The notes under the pieces: model-generated
Seen by the model: the letters and a program-made list of their open reading frames with translations, nothing else
The model's database searches: none
What the model was told of the DNA's origin: nothing
Assembly: GCF_910592395.1 (NCBI RefSeq)
Contig: NC_088315.1
Span: forward strand, 20,340,219-20,404,218
DNA length: 64,000 nucleotides
Direction of reading: 5' to 3'
DNA from: Lineus longissimus
Lineage: Eukaryota > Nemertea > Pilidiophora > Heteronemertea > Lineidae
Shown: one piece after another, positions 20,778-32,645 of the stretch
How the letters are laid out: the number at the start of each line of letters is the position of its first letter
Position numbering within the stretch: position 1 is the first letter of the stretch
Made by a program: the position numbers and the translations under genes

Positions 20778-22473
20778 GAATTCAGTCAGCGTATGGAAGG
20801 ATTCAGTCAGCGTAGAGAAGGTTTCAGTCAGCGTAGAGAAGGATTCAGTCAGCGCAGAGAAGGTTTCAGTCAGCGTAGAGAAGGATTCAGTCAGCGGAGA
20901 GAAGGATTCAGTCAGCGTAGAGAAGGATTCAGTTAGCGTAGAGAAGGATTCAGTCAGCGTAGAGAAGGATTCAGTCAGCGTAGAGAAGGTTTCAGTCAGC
21001 GTAGAGAAGGATTCAGTCAGCGTAGAGACGGATACAGTCAGCGCAGAGAAGGATTCAGTCAGCGTAGAGACGGATACAGTCAGCGTAGAGAAGGTTTCAG
21101 TCAGCGTAGAGAAGGATTCAGTCAGCGTAGAGACGGATACAGTCAGCGTAGAGAAGGTTTCAGTCAGCGTAGAGAAGAATTCAGTCAGCGTAGAGAAGGA
21201 TTCAGTCAGCGTAGAGAAGGATTCAGTCAGCGTAGAGAAGGATTCAGTCAGCGTAGAGAAGGATTCAGTCAGCGTAGAGAAGGATTCAGTCAGCGTAGAG
21301 ACGGATACAGTCAGCGTAGAGAAGGTTTCAGTCAGCGTAGAGAAGGATTCAGTCAGCGTAGAGAAGGTTTCAGTCAGCGTAGAGAAGGATTCAGTCAGCG
21401 TAGAGAAGGATTCAGTCAGCGTTGAGAAGGATTTAGTCAGCGTAGAGAAGGATTCAGTCAGCGTAGAGAAGGATTCAGTCAGCGTAGAGAAGGATTCAGT
21501 CAGCGTAGAGAAGGATTCAGTCAGCGTAGAGAAGGTTTCAGTCAGCGTAGAGAAGGATTCAGTCAGCGTAGAGAAGGATTCAGTCAGCGTAGAGAAGGAT
21601 TCAGTCAGCGTAGAGAAGGATTCAGTCAGCGTAGAGAAGGATTCAGTCAGCGTAGAGAAGGATTCAGTCAGCGTAGAGAAGGATTCAGTCAGCGTAGAGA
21701 AGGATTCAGTCAGCGTAGAGAAGGATTCAGTCAGCGTAGAGAAGGAGTCAGTCAGCGTAGAGAAGGTTTCAGTCAGCGTAGAGAAGGATTCAGTCAGCGT
21801 AGAGAAGGATTCAGTCAACGTAGAGAAGGTTTCAGTCAGCGTAGAGAGGGTTTCAGTCAGCGTAGAGAAGGTTTCAGTCAGCGGAGAAAAGGATTCAGTC
21901 ACTGGAGAGAAGGATTCAGTCAGCGTAGAGAAGGTTTCAGTCAGCGTAGAGAAGGATTCAGTCAGCGTAGAGACGGATACAGTCAGCGTAGAGAAGGTTT
22001 CAGTCAGCGTAGAGAAGGATTCAGTCAGCGTAGAGAAGGTTTCAGTCAGCGTAGAGAAGGATTCAGTCAGCGTAGAGAAGGATTCAGTAAGCGTAGAGAA
22101 GGATTCAGTCAGCGTAGAGAGGGTTTCAGTCAGCGTACAGAAGGATTCAGTCAGCGTAGAGAAGGATTCAGTCAGCGTAGAGAGGGTTTCAGTCAGCGTA
22201 CAGAAGGATTCAGTCAGCGTAGAGAAGGATTCGGTCAGCGTACAGAAGGATTCGGTCAGCGTAGAGAAGGATTCGGTCAGCGTAGAGAAGGATTCAGTCA
22301 GCGTAGAGAAGGTTTCAGTCAGCGGAGAGAAGGATTCAGTCAGCGTAGAGAAGGATTCAGTCAGCGTAGAGAAGGATTCAGTCAGCGTAGAGGAGGATTC
22401 AGTCAGCGTAGAGAAGGTTTCAGTCAGCGGAGAGAAGGATTCAGTCAGCGTAGAGAAGGATTCAGTCAGCGTA
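20778..22473. repeat. 21-bp minisatellite, about 81 copies
   Basis: The unit is about GATTCAGTCAGCGTAGAGAA plus one G. The array runs about 1.7 kb with little length change. Variant units recur: GTTTC instead of GATTC, and GAGACGGATAC instead of GAGAAGGATTC. Their spacing suggests higher-order blocks of three to six units. Because 21 is a multiple of three, long frames stay open. The minus strand gives a heptapeptide FSTLTES-like repeat with no stop, including a 412-codon stretch. The plus strand gives FSQRREG, broken by two stops, and DSVSVEK. The minus frame contains no ATG at all; its nominal start is a GTG inside the array, and a TAA closes it just beyond the right edge. Only one codon of that unit is a single change from a stop, so openness is weak evidence for coding. 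I treat it as a non-coding minisatellite, possibly a Ser/Thr-rich exon if transcribed. Confidence 0.95.
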
Positions 22474-24893
22474 CAATTTTACTTTCATACAACCAGTGAT
22501 GCGCTTTATTGCGTTCCAGTTTCGGTTATGTAATAACACGGAGCACAGGCAGATCCACAACCGAGTCCATCAGTTCATCAGGTGATTGCTCTCACCTGTC
22601 TGATCCATGAAGTTCATCCATGAGAACTTCTATGGTACCTCTGATGAAATAAAGATTCAGAAAAGCATTACGGATGATAAAATATTCAGAGCCGTTTTGA
22701 TGGAACGTGATAGTGTTACTGATTGAAATTAACTGTTAAACTGTCAGTAGGGAAATTATAAGCAGGTTTTGACGATTCGTGGCTATTTTGTGTTTTTCTA
22801 CCACGGAATGAAAAAAGCTTTATGGATTCCCGATAAACCCCACATCATTTTACAACAGCCTGGCAGTTCAGAGATTACTGGTTATCAATTGAGTGAAATT
22901 ATGCGTTTTTAGAATTTCGTATGACATTTTCTCTGTAAAGTTTAGTCAATTGAGGAACATGTCTCCAAGTTAAGGAAATGGTGAATTTAGCTGTTATTCG
23001 AGCAATACTGGTGGTAACGAGAGAGGAATGTGTAATTCGTGGTATAGAGTAAGCAAAATGCCATTATTGTAACTAAGTGGTTGTTGGCAGCATGAGCAAA
23101 TTCGTTATTTGGTGGAAGGAATTGCATTTCAAATGTCAAGGCAGTTTGTTACATGAACTTAAAAGTAGATATTACTTAAAAACGAGTACGAAATTGTGGT
23201 GATGGCCACATATTAAACACGCCAAGTACATTCAGCCTGATGAATTGGCATAAAAGCGTGCTTAACCACTCGACAATTTCCATTCAATCTACCCAGTCAC
23301 TTGATGATAGTGATATCTACCATACCCAGGATACTCGTATTGCCTTTCGCATGTGACATGCAAGATTCGGAGACTTTCCAAACTAATCAAACTAGCTATC
23401 ATACTTGATTGGTTCCAGACAGTTTCGGTTATAATATGTCTGTCAATTACCCAATAGCTCATCTACTTAGACGAGGGTCATATCCTTTACAGGCATCGTT
23501 GCGGGTATCTCCTTTCGCCAAGTTCGACTTGGTCATTCACCTTGATTTTAGGCGAGGATGGCAATTCCATGCAAGCAGTGTTGAACGCGTTGGCGATTCG
23601 AACACATAATTATTTTCTTGTACCGTGAGGGAAATCGTCTATGCGTAACTTATCGCTCTTGTCGCATTCGCAGTTTATCCGCGTAATGGAGGGCTGATCG
23701 ACAGGTAAAAACTTAATCAGCAGTCAAGCCTTCTATGTCCTTGAACAACTACAAAATTAGTCAACGCGATTAGTTATGTTGTCTCCATTGGTTAAGCCCA
23801 TTCTGTTTAACTAAGTAATGTCAGATATCCATGGATATCTGGTAAGGTTAATGTCAAGTTTTTGACGAACTTCTTTTGGGAAACCGGGCCAAGGTTATGA
23901 AACAGCTTCTATCTACCTCTGCGCTTTGAGCTGCACGATGCCTCGTCAATGCATGATCTACAAGCATGGCAGCATGTGTCAGCTTTACCATCAAGGAACG
24001 AGTCCTGAAATCTAATGCCAAAATCGAATTTCAAACCAATCTGAATCTGCCTGGGGTTACGCACGTGGGTGTCGAAATGTATTAAACCAGCAATGTGTGG
24101 CAGTGCTGATTAAACCTTGATTTGTCAACTCATATCTATGGTAAAAGAGCGCATATTGGAGTTTGCCAAATGACTTCAATGCTGCGATGGTGCATGTGGC
24201 TGATTTCTGCTGTTATGAATCATTACAACAACAATATATGTACTTCCTTTGAAAATGTTCGTAACTGACGTCGAAACCTGACGTGGACTTTGAAAAAAGG
24301 TCATGACATTTATGGTTAAAACTTACTACCAAAGTCTAATATGATTAGATTAATTCCTATGACAAATTAGCTGCACACCTTCCTATTTTTTCTGTATCAC
24401 AAATTGGTGTTAGCTGATACCCCTAGTTTCGCGATTGTAACCCTGAAAATGGATACACGAATAGAGTGTACCTGATTAGCGTGATTTGTGTAATGCGATG
24501 CATCCACAGACTGATTGTACTTGTGTGGCTGCACCTATAAAAATATGACATTTGCCAAACACGGGGTTCATTTTCCGCTATGCGTCTGATATCAGTGTAA
24601 TCAACCCAAAGGGTGAAAGAACGGTAGAGTTGTGCTTCAGGCGAAACAGGCATCTTTCTCGGAGTCGCAGTTTTTGTGTCTTTTCATAATCGTCGATTCT
24701 ATTCGCCTATAATTAGGCTCTGATGAATAGCTTAGGCCAACCCAATAAAAAGGAGTCACTCCATGTCATTGAGAACGGTCTGGTCATTCATTCCACCAGT
24801 GTATTTGGGGCAAACATCGTGCTGCCTTTATAACTGACGACTCTCATTTAATCATTTCATTGTTTAGGCATTACACTACTGGGGCAAGCAATA
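22474..24893. other. Unassigned stretch right of the minisatellite
   Basis: No domain-bearing ORF. It contains one exact 20-bp palindrome at 23822-23841. No other repeat structure is seen. Confidence 0.4.
23822..23841. repeat. Perfect 20-bp palindrome
   Basis: CAGATATCCATGGATATCTG equals its own reverse complement. It is isolated, with no neighbouring copies. Confidence 0.8.
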
Positions 24894-25450
24894 ACTTATG
24901 GCAGCTACCCGCCTCAAGCAGGGAGATGTTATACAATTGTTTCGATGCAAGACATCTTCCCGCCTCTAGTAAAAGGGTGAAGGTCCCGTCATCGCAGATT
25001 TAGCGGAGATTATCGAATAACTGTACCGGAGTGTGTCAACGAAGGAATCTTGGCGCTTGACATACACGATATGGTAGACTTATGGCAGCTACCCGCCTCA
25101 AGCAGGGAGATGTTATACAATTGTTTCGATGAATGACATCTTCCCGCCTCTAGTAAAAGGGTGAAGGTCCCGTCATCGCAGATTTAGCGGAGATTATCGA
25201 ATAACTGTACCGGAGTGTGTCAACGAAGGAATCTTGGCGCTTGACATATACACGATATGGTAGACTTATGGCAGCTACCCGCCTCAAGCAGGGAGATGTT
25301 ATACAATTGTTTCGATGCAAGACATCTTCCCGCCTCTAGTAAAAGGGTGAAGGTCCCGTCATCGCAGATTTAGCGGAGATTATCGAATAACTGTACCGGA
25401 GTGTGTCAACGAAGGAATCTTGGCGCTTGACATACACGATATGGTAGACT
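24894..25450. repeat. Three tandem copies of a unit of about 185 bp
   Basis: Copies start at 24894, 25078 and 25264 with ACTTATGGCAGCTACCCGCC. They are almost identical. The middle copy has GAATGACATC where the others have GCAAGACATC, and carries an extra TA in CATATACACG. Within each unit, GGGAGATGT and ACATCTTCCC can pair across about 22 bases. There are no ORFs of note. The near identity points to recent duplication. Confidence 0.95.
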
Positions 25451-28400
25451 ACTACGTGTCTTTCTTGGTGGATAGTGAACATGGTGAACATATGCACTTG
25501 CTTGTTGTGATTTAGAGGTATTGTAACAGGGTATGAGTATCGAAGAAGCACGTACGGAGGTTTTAATTATCGTACTATACTGCGAAATGAACTGGCCTTG
25601 TTTGATCGTAAGAAAGGAAACGCATGGTACAGCATATCCAAGCATACATTCGTTCTTTGACGCACTCAAACACATTCATTCGTTAATCTCCACTGAAACC
25701 TGCGTTGACACAAGAACTCAAATCGTTTTACTTGATGCGGATAGCTTTGTAATGCCTCAGCGGTGAAACAATTGAATATCCGGCTTTTGATATCTTAGCG
25801 ATATTTCCAAAATTGATTTAAGACCTCCGAAAGCATTTTGATATCAAAGACTCATCTGATCAAACATCAAGACAATCTGGCAAACATTAATCTGCTTTGC
25901 TTTCATCATTGGTAAACTCGGTTTATAACCTGGACGCATAATCTTGCTGGAGATGACAAAATGTTGTCAAGCCTTGAGCTAGACGTCTGGCTTGCTCTTG
26001 TGGATTATGTGCGTGGTGCGTTGATAACGATTTCATATAAAACTGTTCCAGGAGGCTGAATGCGATCATATTCTGAAATGGGACAACCAACTTGCTTGCA
26101 CGGATGCTGGAACAGGAGCTGTTTGCCTTTACCGGGTCTGCTTCCGGCGAATCTCGTAGCCACCAAGAGACAACTAACCCGACAAAGTGTACTGTTGCAC
26201 ACTCAGCATCAAGGCGTATGATCTCTAGTCTACCGTACAATATTGTGCACTTTAAGCTTGTCGAGGTCGTCAAGGGTATATTGCTCAGCCAGCAAGTTAT
26301 ATAGTGTTAGATTGTCCATTATCCGAACCAAAACACTGACATGGTATGGTAGTAACACCCAGCGACAACGCTTGTGCTGATTTATTTCCGAAATCTTCGG
26401 AGGCTTTCAGCGTCCTTCAAGCATCGTCAAGCATTTATTGCTGAATCGGCAGTCCCCCATTACCTTTATTGAACATGATGAAGTGATGTACTCAAGAGCT
26501 CATAAAGTGCAATTAGAAGATAAGAAAGTGCTTCGGTTTACTTAAGGATCTCGGAGAGTGCTGGTTTTGTAAAGTTTCGTCTGGAGTGACGACGGCACCT
26601 ACGGTTACGGGGGGGGGGGGGGGGGGAGTAGTGTGAAAACCACCCTCATCATTCCTCACATCGGAAAAGAAGCTCAAAGATATAACGCGACGCCCCAAGA
26701 ACTGCCTATTTTGCATGCGCCGAAAACCACTTTAATGAGAGCATTACACAAAGAGTATGGAAATCCCTGTCCATTGGGCTTCTGTCTCAATCAATCTGAT
26801 CATTGCCAACCCAACGATACGTCGAGTGCTGCAATATGACGCTCAAAAGCAAGGACGGAGGGCCATAGCATTAGCCTACTACTTCAAATTAACACAATTG
26901 CTGTTTCGTATGGTCAGTCGGTTTGTAATCCTTACACGGTGTTCATCGATCTTTGCGACCAGTCCACTTCAGGTTGTGGTACATTTAAGACCACCACTTC
27001 ATTACGTACCGTGCTGGGCAGACACGGTGGATATCATAAGCGGCTTAAGGCACTGACCATGGTCATTAGGCACAAGAGAGCATCATCACCGCGCAGCCGT
27101 GAGGGTATAGACGCGTTTGATGATGTGACAATCTATGAATAATCTTCCACCTTCCCAATAGAAGAACTCCGCTATGCGAATCGGCCGAGTTTTTCACATG
27201 AAGATTCTTCTCGTTTTACCTGAGGTGACTGCCCCACACCTTAAGCCGTTATCGAGTAATTGAGTATGACACTTTTCCTCGGGCGCACTTCAGCCACACC
27301 GGTTACAAAACTTTGATCATTCCACGGAAAAAATGCTCAGGATATTATCGTGTCTTTACCGAAAATGAGCACATAAGAAAACGAATTCCTCCCTAGGGAT
27401 AGATTGTGTAAATATTGTGGTTGATGTGCATGGCCAATAATGATGCAATCAGTATCTTTTTGCCACGGGGACCTCGTCAGGAATGGCTGGAGATAGTTAC
27501 TGAAGTTTTGCTGTCGACGCCATAAGGACAGCCATCATCCATGTTTACAAACATGGGTCGATATGACGTTGAAAGGTTATTCATGCAGTGATACTTGCTA
27601 AATAAAGCGAGCATACCTACGGATCATGGCTGCAATCATGTGCCATAACAATAAACAACTTGGAATTTAGTCCGAGCCTCAACTCGAACCCGCCCTATGT
27701 CACTCCATTTTAAAGCACTCGTGCATTCTTACGAACAGTTTAAAAAAATACATTGCCAAAAATTATTTGATCAATCTTGAATTTATTTCGTAGAAAACAT
27801 TGATGCAATCCAATGATACTGGTCACGAAGCACGCATTTGACCGTTCCCGAGCAATAAAATCCAGTGGGGAAAAGACTCTCCGTCGTTGTGTCTCATGCT
27901 TTGGCTTACTGTGATGCAGCACGATGTTGACATTTCCAAGGCGTGACAGTCCTTCGCACGGCAGCAAAAAACCCATGATTGGATTTGAAAAAAAATCGAG
28001 TTAGGAGAAACGGAAAGACATTTGTATTCGTCGTTTGGAACAACCGGATGAAGAATCGGTTGTAGGCGGTCCGGGATTGCGTCGGAGGGAAGTTATTGCC
28101 AATCAATTTTTTTGGATTAGAGCAAATTTTGCCAGTGTGGGTTCTTTGTTTCATGTTCAGAAATCATCCGTTAAAATGTCGGTCAAATCTAAGCTGATTT
28201 CTGCTGATATTACTACACAGTCTCAAATCAGAGACTTTCTTTATTAGTACGTGATTTCGCTCCTGCATAACTAATCGTGGTGATTACTTTTGCACTTGTT
28301 CAGGCAAGGCAATAGGCGGGGTAACAGCGTATTATGTGATCACCCGCCACCCCTTCCATTTGCCAGATTAACTGCGAATTCAACAACCAAAATTAGTTAT

Positions 28401-28676
28401 GCATGAGCGATATCGCTTGTACTAGTACTCAATTATGACTACATTCTAGACGATCGAGTTCAGTCTACCAATTTGCTTCACCAATTACGTATCAGACAAC
28501 TAATTTCGGACTTGTATATGCTCATAACCGAGGATGTGAACCTGTGATGACAAATAAGCCTTTCAGCAAATACAAAACGTTTTCGAAAATATTAGTTTAT
28601 GCTTGATGGATTTAAAAGATGGTTGACGGCCTTTAAATATGGCGTCGAAAATGATAAATGAAAACCGACAGGCAAC
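25451..28676. other. Unassigned stretch with an 18-G run
   Basis: ORFs at 25923-26273, 26757-27056 and elsewhere lack domains. An 18-G homopolymer lies at 26609-26626. No repeats with partners in this window were recognised. Confidence 0.4.
26609..26626 (+). repeat. 18-G homopolymer
   Basis: Eighteen consecutive G bases, the longest homopolymer in the window. It can form G-quadruplex and is error-prone in sequencing. Confidence 0.85.
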
Positions 28677-28845
28677 GAGTGATGTTCCTAAATTGACCGG
28701 TCCATTTCTGATGGCCTGGGGTAGTATGGTCATCAGCGGCTGCAATAATAAAAGGGCGCGGAGATCACAAATGGAATATTCTGCCCGAGGTGAAACCGGA
28801 TAAATATGCGAATTCAGGCAAATTGTCTTCACTCGTTACTGCAAT
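28677..28845 (+). repeat. Dispersed repeat F, copy 1
   Basis: Aligns with the reverse complement of 39373-39555 for about 170 bp. Shared words are GATGTTCC, GTGGTCATCAG or a close variant, AGGGCGCGGAG, CAAATGGAATATTCTGC and CACTCGTTACTGCAAT. The reading frame shifts between the copies, so this is shared mobile DNA and not a conserved exon. Confidence 0.6.
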
Positions 28846-29446
28846 GTACGAGCCCATTAACCAGTTGACAATAATGGGGATAGTTCAGTCGCGGGTTTCG
28901 TAAAAAAGTTTGTTAACAGGCATGACACCTTGCACTACTTTCAACTTATGAGACTGCATCTGTATTTTCAATCTAGGTGTCTGCCATGTGGAATTCCCCG
29001 AAGGTTTTTTCTGCCATTTCAGTATGTTGACAACGCTGCCCTAGTCTTTTCCCCACCATCACGATGTCACCGCGATAAATGTAATAACATTCACATCAAC
29101 AGTCCCAGATCAAATTATTGGCTGTATAATTCGGCCATTTTTGACAGTAAGTGTAGCAGTATCATTGCCATAAATATCAATATATAGTTTGGGTTGACGT
29201 GCTGAGGTTACGGTATGTATTGGGACAAGGAATCGGCTCTGCAGTGCGTTTCAGAAAGGCAGGTTTTTCATTTGGTGTCGGAAGGCGAAACGCTCTACAT
29301 AATTAAGTGACAGAAGTAAGTCTCGTCTCGATAGATGAATATAAAGTATCGGGGTCTCCGGTCGCGTTGTGATTTTGTCTCCTTTCATTTCTTAGAAAGA
29401 TGCGGACCCACCCCTGATTTTTAACAGGTAAGAGTTTGTCAGACAG
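28846..29446. other. Unassigned stretch
   Basis: One 85-codon plus-strand frame at 28930-29187 without a domain. Nothing else seen. Confidence 0.35.
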
Positions 29447-29685
29447 ATCTGGCCAAAGGTACTTGGCTGACCTCTTGTCACTAAACTGTAACAGTGTGAT
29501 CACAAATAGTAATGTTACACAGCCCTGGGCAGCCGGTGTCATAGTTGACTGGCTCTAGTTGATTCCATGAACTAGCATTAGTTAGGCCTACTCTGAGGAT
29601 AATCTAGTGTTGTGCAACACCACTATCTTTTGGTAAATGTGATATGGTCACATTCCTGAGTTCAGCTGAGTACCTTTGGCCAGAA
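29447..29685 (+). repeat. MITE family B, copy 4 (reference copy)
   Basis: The left end TCTGGCCAAAGGTACTTGGC and the right end, read on the opposite strand, TTCTGGCCAAAGGTACTCAG, form TIRs of about 20-24 bp. Homology to other copies reaches a little beyond the left TIR (TTGTCAGACAGA). The interior is non-coding. Confidence 0.75.
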
Positions 29686-30929
29686 TGAGTGGAACACACT
29701 ATAAACAGATGCGGCAACGGTAGATGTTAGAGAGCAATAACATGAGGAGGAGATAATTAGAATGCTTGAAAAAAGCTTTTGCTGGAGATAATGATGTTGC
29801 CGAAATCGTCTGTAGTCTGCTAATGACTTCGCCACGCGACATATCGTGTCTTACTCCTTAACACGCTTACAAAAGAAACTGATATACACAATGTGATTAA
29901 TACCTGGCCAATTTGTAGACAGATATTAGACGCCACAGAATCATCGCAATTATAACCTGGGGATAAATAGATGGCCATTTCATCGAACGGAATAAGGCAA
30001 GTGGCCAATTTGACATGAAAGCTTACAAGATATGATCGTCTACAAACATTTCGTTGCTCAGTAAGTCAAAAGAAGTATCAGTGTTTCGTCTTTTGAAATA
30101 GTAAGCTGACCTAAATGATCAGATACCATGAAAGGAATTGGCCATACCAGGTGTGTGCTTGGTGAAGAAGCAGACATTTCGCCTTTACGTGATCTTTCGT
30201 GGATTTCGTGTCACAAAGTTGCTTTTGGTATGATGAGGGATTCGTGTGTGTTACGACCATCAATGACCCATCCTTAAAAACGTGTCTCATCAAGCAGTTG
30301 TTTCAGAAGTCACAAACAAGATAAATATTTATTATGGAATATAAAAACAACACCTTTTTCATGGTCGGTAATCATATCTAAGTATAATAGTTATGTAAAC
30401 CACCAAATGTTCGCATCTCTCTTTATTTTCGCGAATGCGAAAATAAAACGCCGCGAAAATTTCATTGAGTATGAATTCATCGACGAGATGAACGAAGCTA
30501 GTTTCTCGTGTTCATTCTCTTTGACATAAACATGTTACTTTTCTTTTAGAGTATCTGGTGCCGCTTTCCAATAATTGGTTCATGATTAGTCCATGTCCAT
30601 CTCAGAGAGCTGACACGGACGTGCGAGTGTAATCGTCGGAAATATTCGTAAAAAAACAGTAATCAAAATCCTTTGCTATATCACGTTCAAATGTCTTTTT
30701 GACATTTCTTCTGGCTCTCACACAACACGACGGACATGATCCCTCAGCCCGTGAGTGAGTGTGCATTGAAGTCGTTAGATTGAGTCATCCAGCATTATTA
30801 CGGTGGTTCTCGGGATTTGAGCCTGTTAACATGTGACGAATAGTATATTTCTTATAAAAACTCCTTCAATTTCTTTACTCGAGAATTCTTGAAAAAAAGA
30901 AGCGTTGAAATCGATGTGTCGCACTTCTA
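29686..30929. other. Unassigned stretch with one hairpin
   Basis: Only short ORFs. A perfect 11-bp stem hairpin lies at 30422-30447. Confidence 0.35.
30422..30447. repeat. Hairpin with 11-bp perfect stem
   Basis: TTTATTTTCGC, loop GAAT, then GCGAAAATAAA. The following GCCGCGAAAATTT repeats the same words. Similar GCGAA/TTCGC-rich DNA lies at 16.0-16.2 kb. Confidence 0.7.
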
Positions 30930-31292
30930 TCAAGACGATCCAAGGTCACATCTAGATGTGATCAATTCATCAATCAGTCCTGGAATACCTCGTTCGATTG
31001 GCCTGTGACACTTCGGTGACTCGACTGACATTATCAAGATCAACGAATCGACGTCGATCGAATACATGAAATACAAATGTAAAACACGTGAACCATTGAT
31101 AGTGATGTCAGCCGGGTTAAACCACGCGCCTCCCTGGGAGATCTCGTGATATTTGGGTGGTCGATCGCTCTGGTAAAACATCGTAGCTACAATCCAACTT
31201 TGCCTCAGGAATTGACGGAGGCGCGCAATGTCTTGGAACGAGACTGTAGTGATGTCATCGTCTAGTTTGACGACCAGGAAGCTCACCAACAC
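30930..31292 (-). CDS. Possible terminal coding exon, unknown protein (low confidence)
   Basis: A minus-strand open frame of 120 codons ends at a TGA. Its nominal start is not ATG, so if real it is an exon. Just upstream, on the minus strand, a CATAACACCTTCGTGCAG sequence could be a 3' splice site. Composition is protein-like (for example QGGAWFNPADITINGSRV followed by a hydrophobic LHLYFMYSIDVDSLILIM block and a conserved-looking CHRPIERGIPGLIDELI block). I recognise no domain. A second minus-strand frame of 81 codons at 31664-31909 could be an upstream exon, but no good donor is visible at its end. No poly(A) signal lies close. This could also be chance or an old transposon protein. Confidence 0.25.
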   Translation of the reverse strand: MLVSFLVVKLDDDITTVSFQDIARLRQFLRQSWIVATMFYQSDRPPKYHEISQGGAWFNPADITINGSRVLHLYFMYSIDVDSLILIMSVESPKCHRPIERGIPGLIDELITSRCDLGSS

Positions 31293-32487
31293 TCTGCACG
31301 AAGGTGTTATGACTGAGTTACTTTTTTCTTGTCAACTACCGAACAGTTCCCAAAGTCAACAATTCAGATTGATTATGTTCGTATGATATTCGCTGTGGCT
31401 ATTCTTACACGAGTGTAAGCTGTTTCTTGCAGGGTATTCTTGGGTGAGAGCCATTTGTAAATGCGCAGATACGGAAATGTGACTTGCCAATTTTGTTAAA
31501 TGAAGAATATTCTGACATAATTTACTTCGCGATCAACTCAGCTGATGCAAACTTCATCGAGACGGAAATTTCCACGATGAGCAGGCGCTAACAAAAGTGG
31601 CGTAGAAATAGCCTGTCGTGACGGAATGTCTGTACGTTTCCTGTAGCAGGGTAGGCCTATATGCTATGGAGATGATGGAAACAACACCTCGAGTCCACTA
31701 GGGAACAGTCGATAGATACGCAGCCTTTCACGAGCATGATGCATAGCGTATGCGTAGTCATTGGACGAGTGGAATAATGACGGGAAATGGGTGATCAACG
31801 GCGGAAATCGAGAGGAAATCTCTCCTTGAATTGAGATCGTTCCGGGAGTCTGTAGCACATCGATCATGTCATTGATCAGAGTACTATGAAGCTCAACTCG
31901 CACGGACAAGCTCTTTTTACCCGAAAAGAGGTGGGGTCAAACCCCTCCTTTGGCTTCCCTCGGTCTGAAAGTCGGCCGAAATCTGCATGATAAACACCAT
32001 TTTGCCCAAAATTATTCAAAGCGAGCCTTTATATTTTTGCTACGGCCAGATCTGATACTTTTTGAGAATGTGCCATTTTAAATCACAAGAACTTGGCTCC
32101 GATTGATTAGTTCCGAGCGTCAACAGAACCCGATATACGCTGTCACACTGGACTTGAAATCGCTAGCATCATACTCTAGATTTTAGACATGGTGCAAAAA
32201 CGTGGCAGATCTATCACTCTTGGTGGGGAATTGATGATCACTGCCTGACTGCCGACGGAAATCCAATTGGCATTTGCCGGAGGCAAGGCGATTATCGACA
32301 TTTTTTTGTAACTGGCACTGTTATAACTCAAACACAGAACGGTTGGAGATAAAACTAGATAGACTAATCTGGCACGTACTGACACCGTGTTTGATTGAGA
32401 ATCCGATTGAAAACAACATCCCAGCCTGCCCTGTTGGAGTCCTAGACTTGATACATGTATCACAGACCAAGAATAACATGCCAAATT
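31293..32487. other. Unassigned stretch
   Basis: Includes the minus-strand 81-codon frame at 31664-31909, a possible but unsupported exon. Two opposing ORFs of about 86-106 codons at 32176-32534 show no domain. Confidence 0.35.
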
Positions 32488-32645
32488 ATGTTTCACTTGT
32501 GTTGATGAATGTTGCTATTTATCATCTTAAATGAAATAGGAGGCTATTGCGGCTATTACACGCTTATGAAGATTGATAAACGGCAAGTGGTCGTGTTCCG
32601 GATATTGCTGGTATTTGATTCACCATTAGCAGAAGCACTAGCACA
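32488..32645 (+). repeat. Dispersed repeat C, copy 2
   Basis: Partner of 6600-6755 in the opposite orientation, with long shared words such as TTACACGCTTATGAAGATTG and CGTGTTCCGGATATTGCTG. Differences are mostly substitutions plus a short deletion near the conserved VFD part of the translated frame. Confidence 0.65.

Noticed and set aside
20664-21902. 412-codon minus-strand ORF as a protein gene
   Set aside because: It starts at a GTG inside a 21-bp minisatellite, contains no Met, is closed by a stop just outside the array with no in-frame acceptor seen, and its openness is expected from the unit sequence. Kept as a finding, not a gene.
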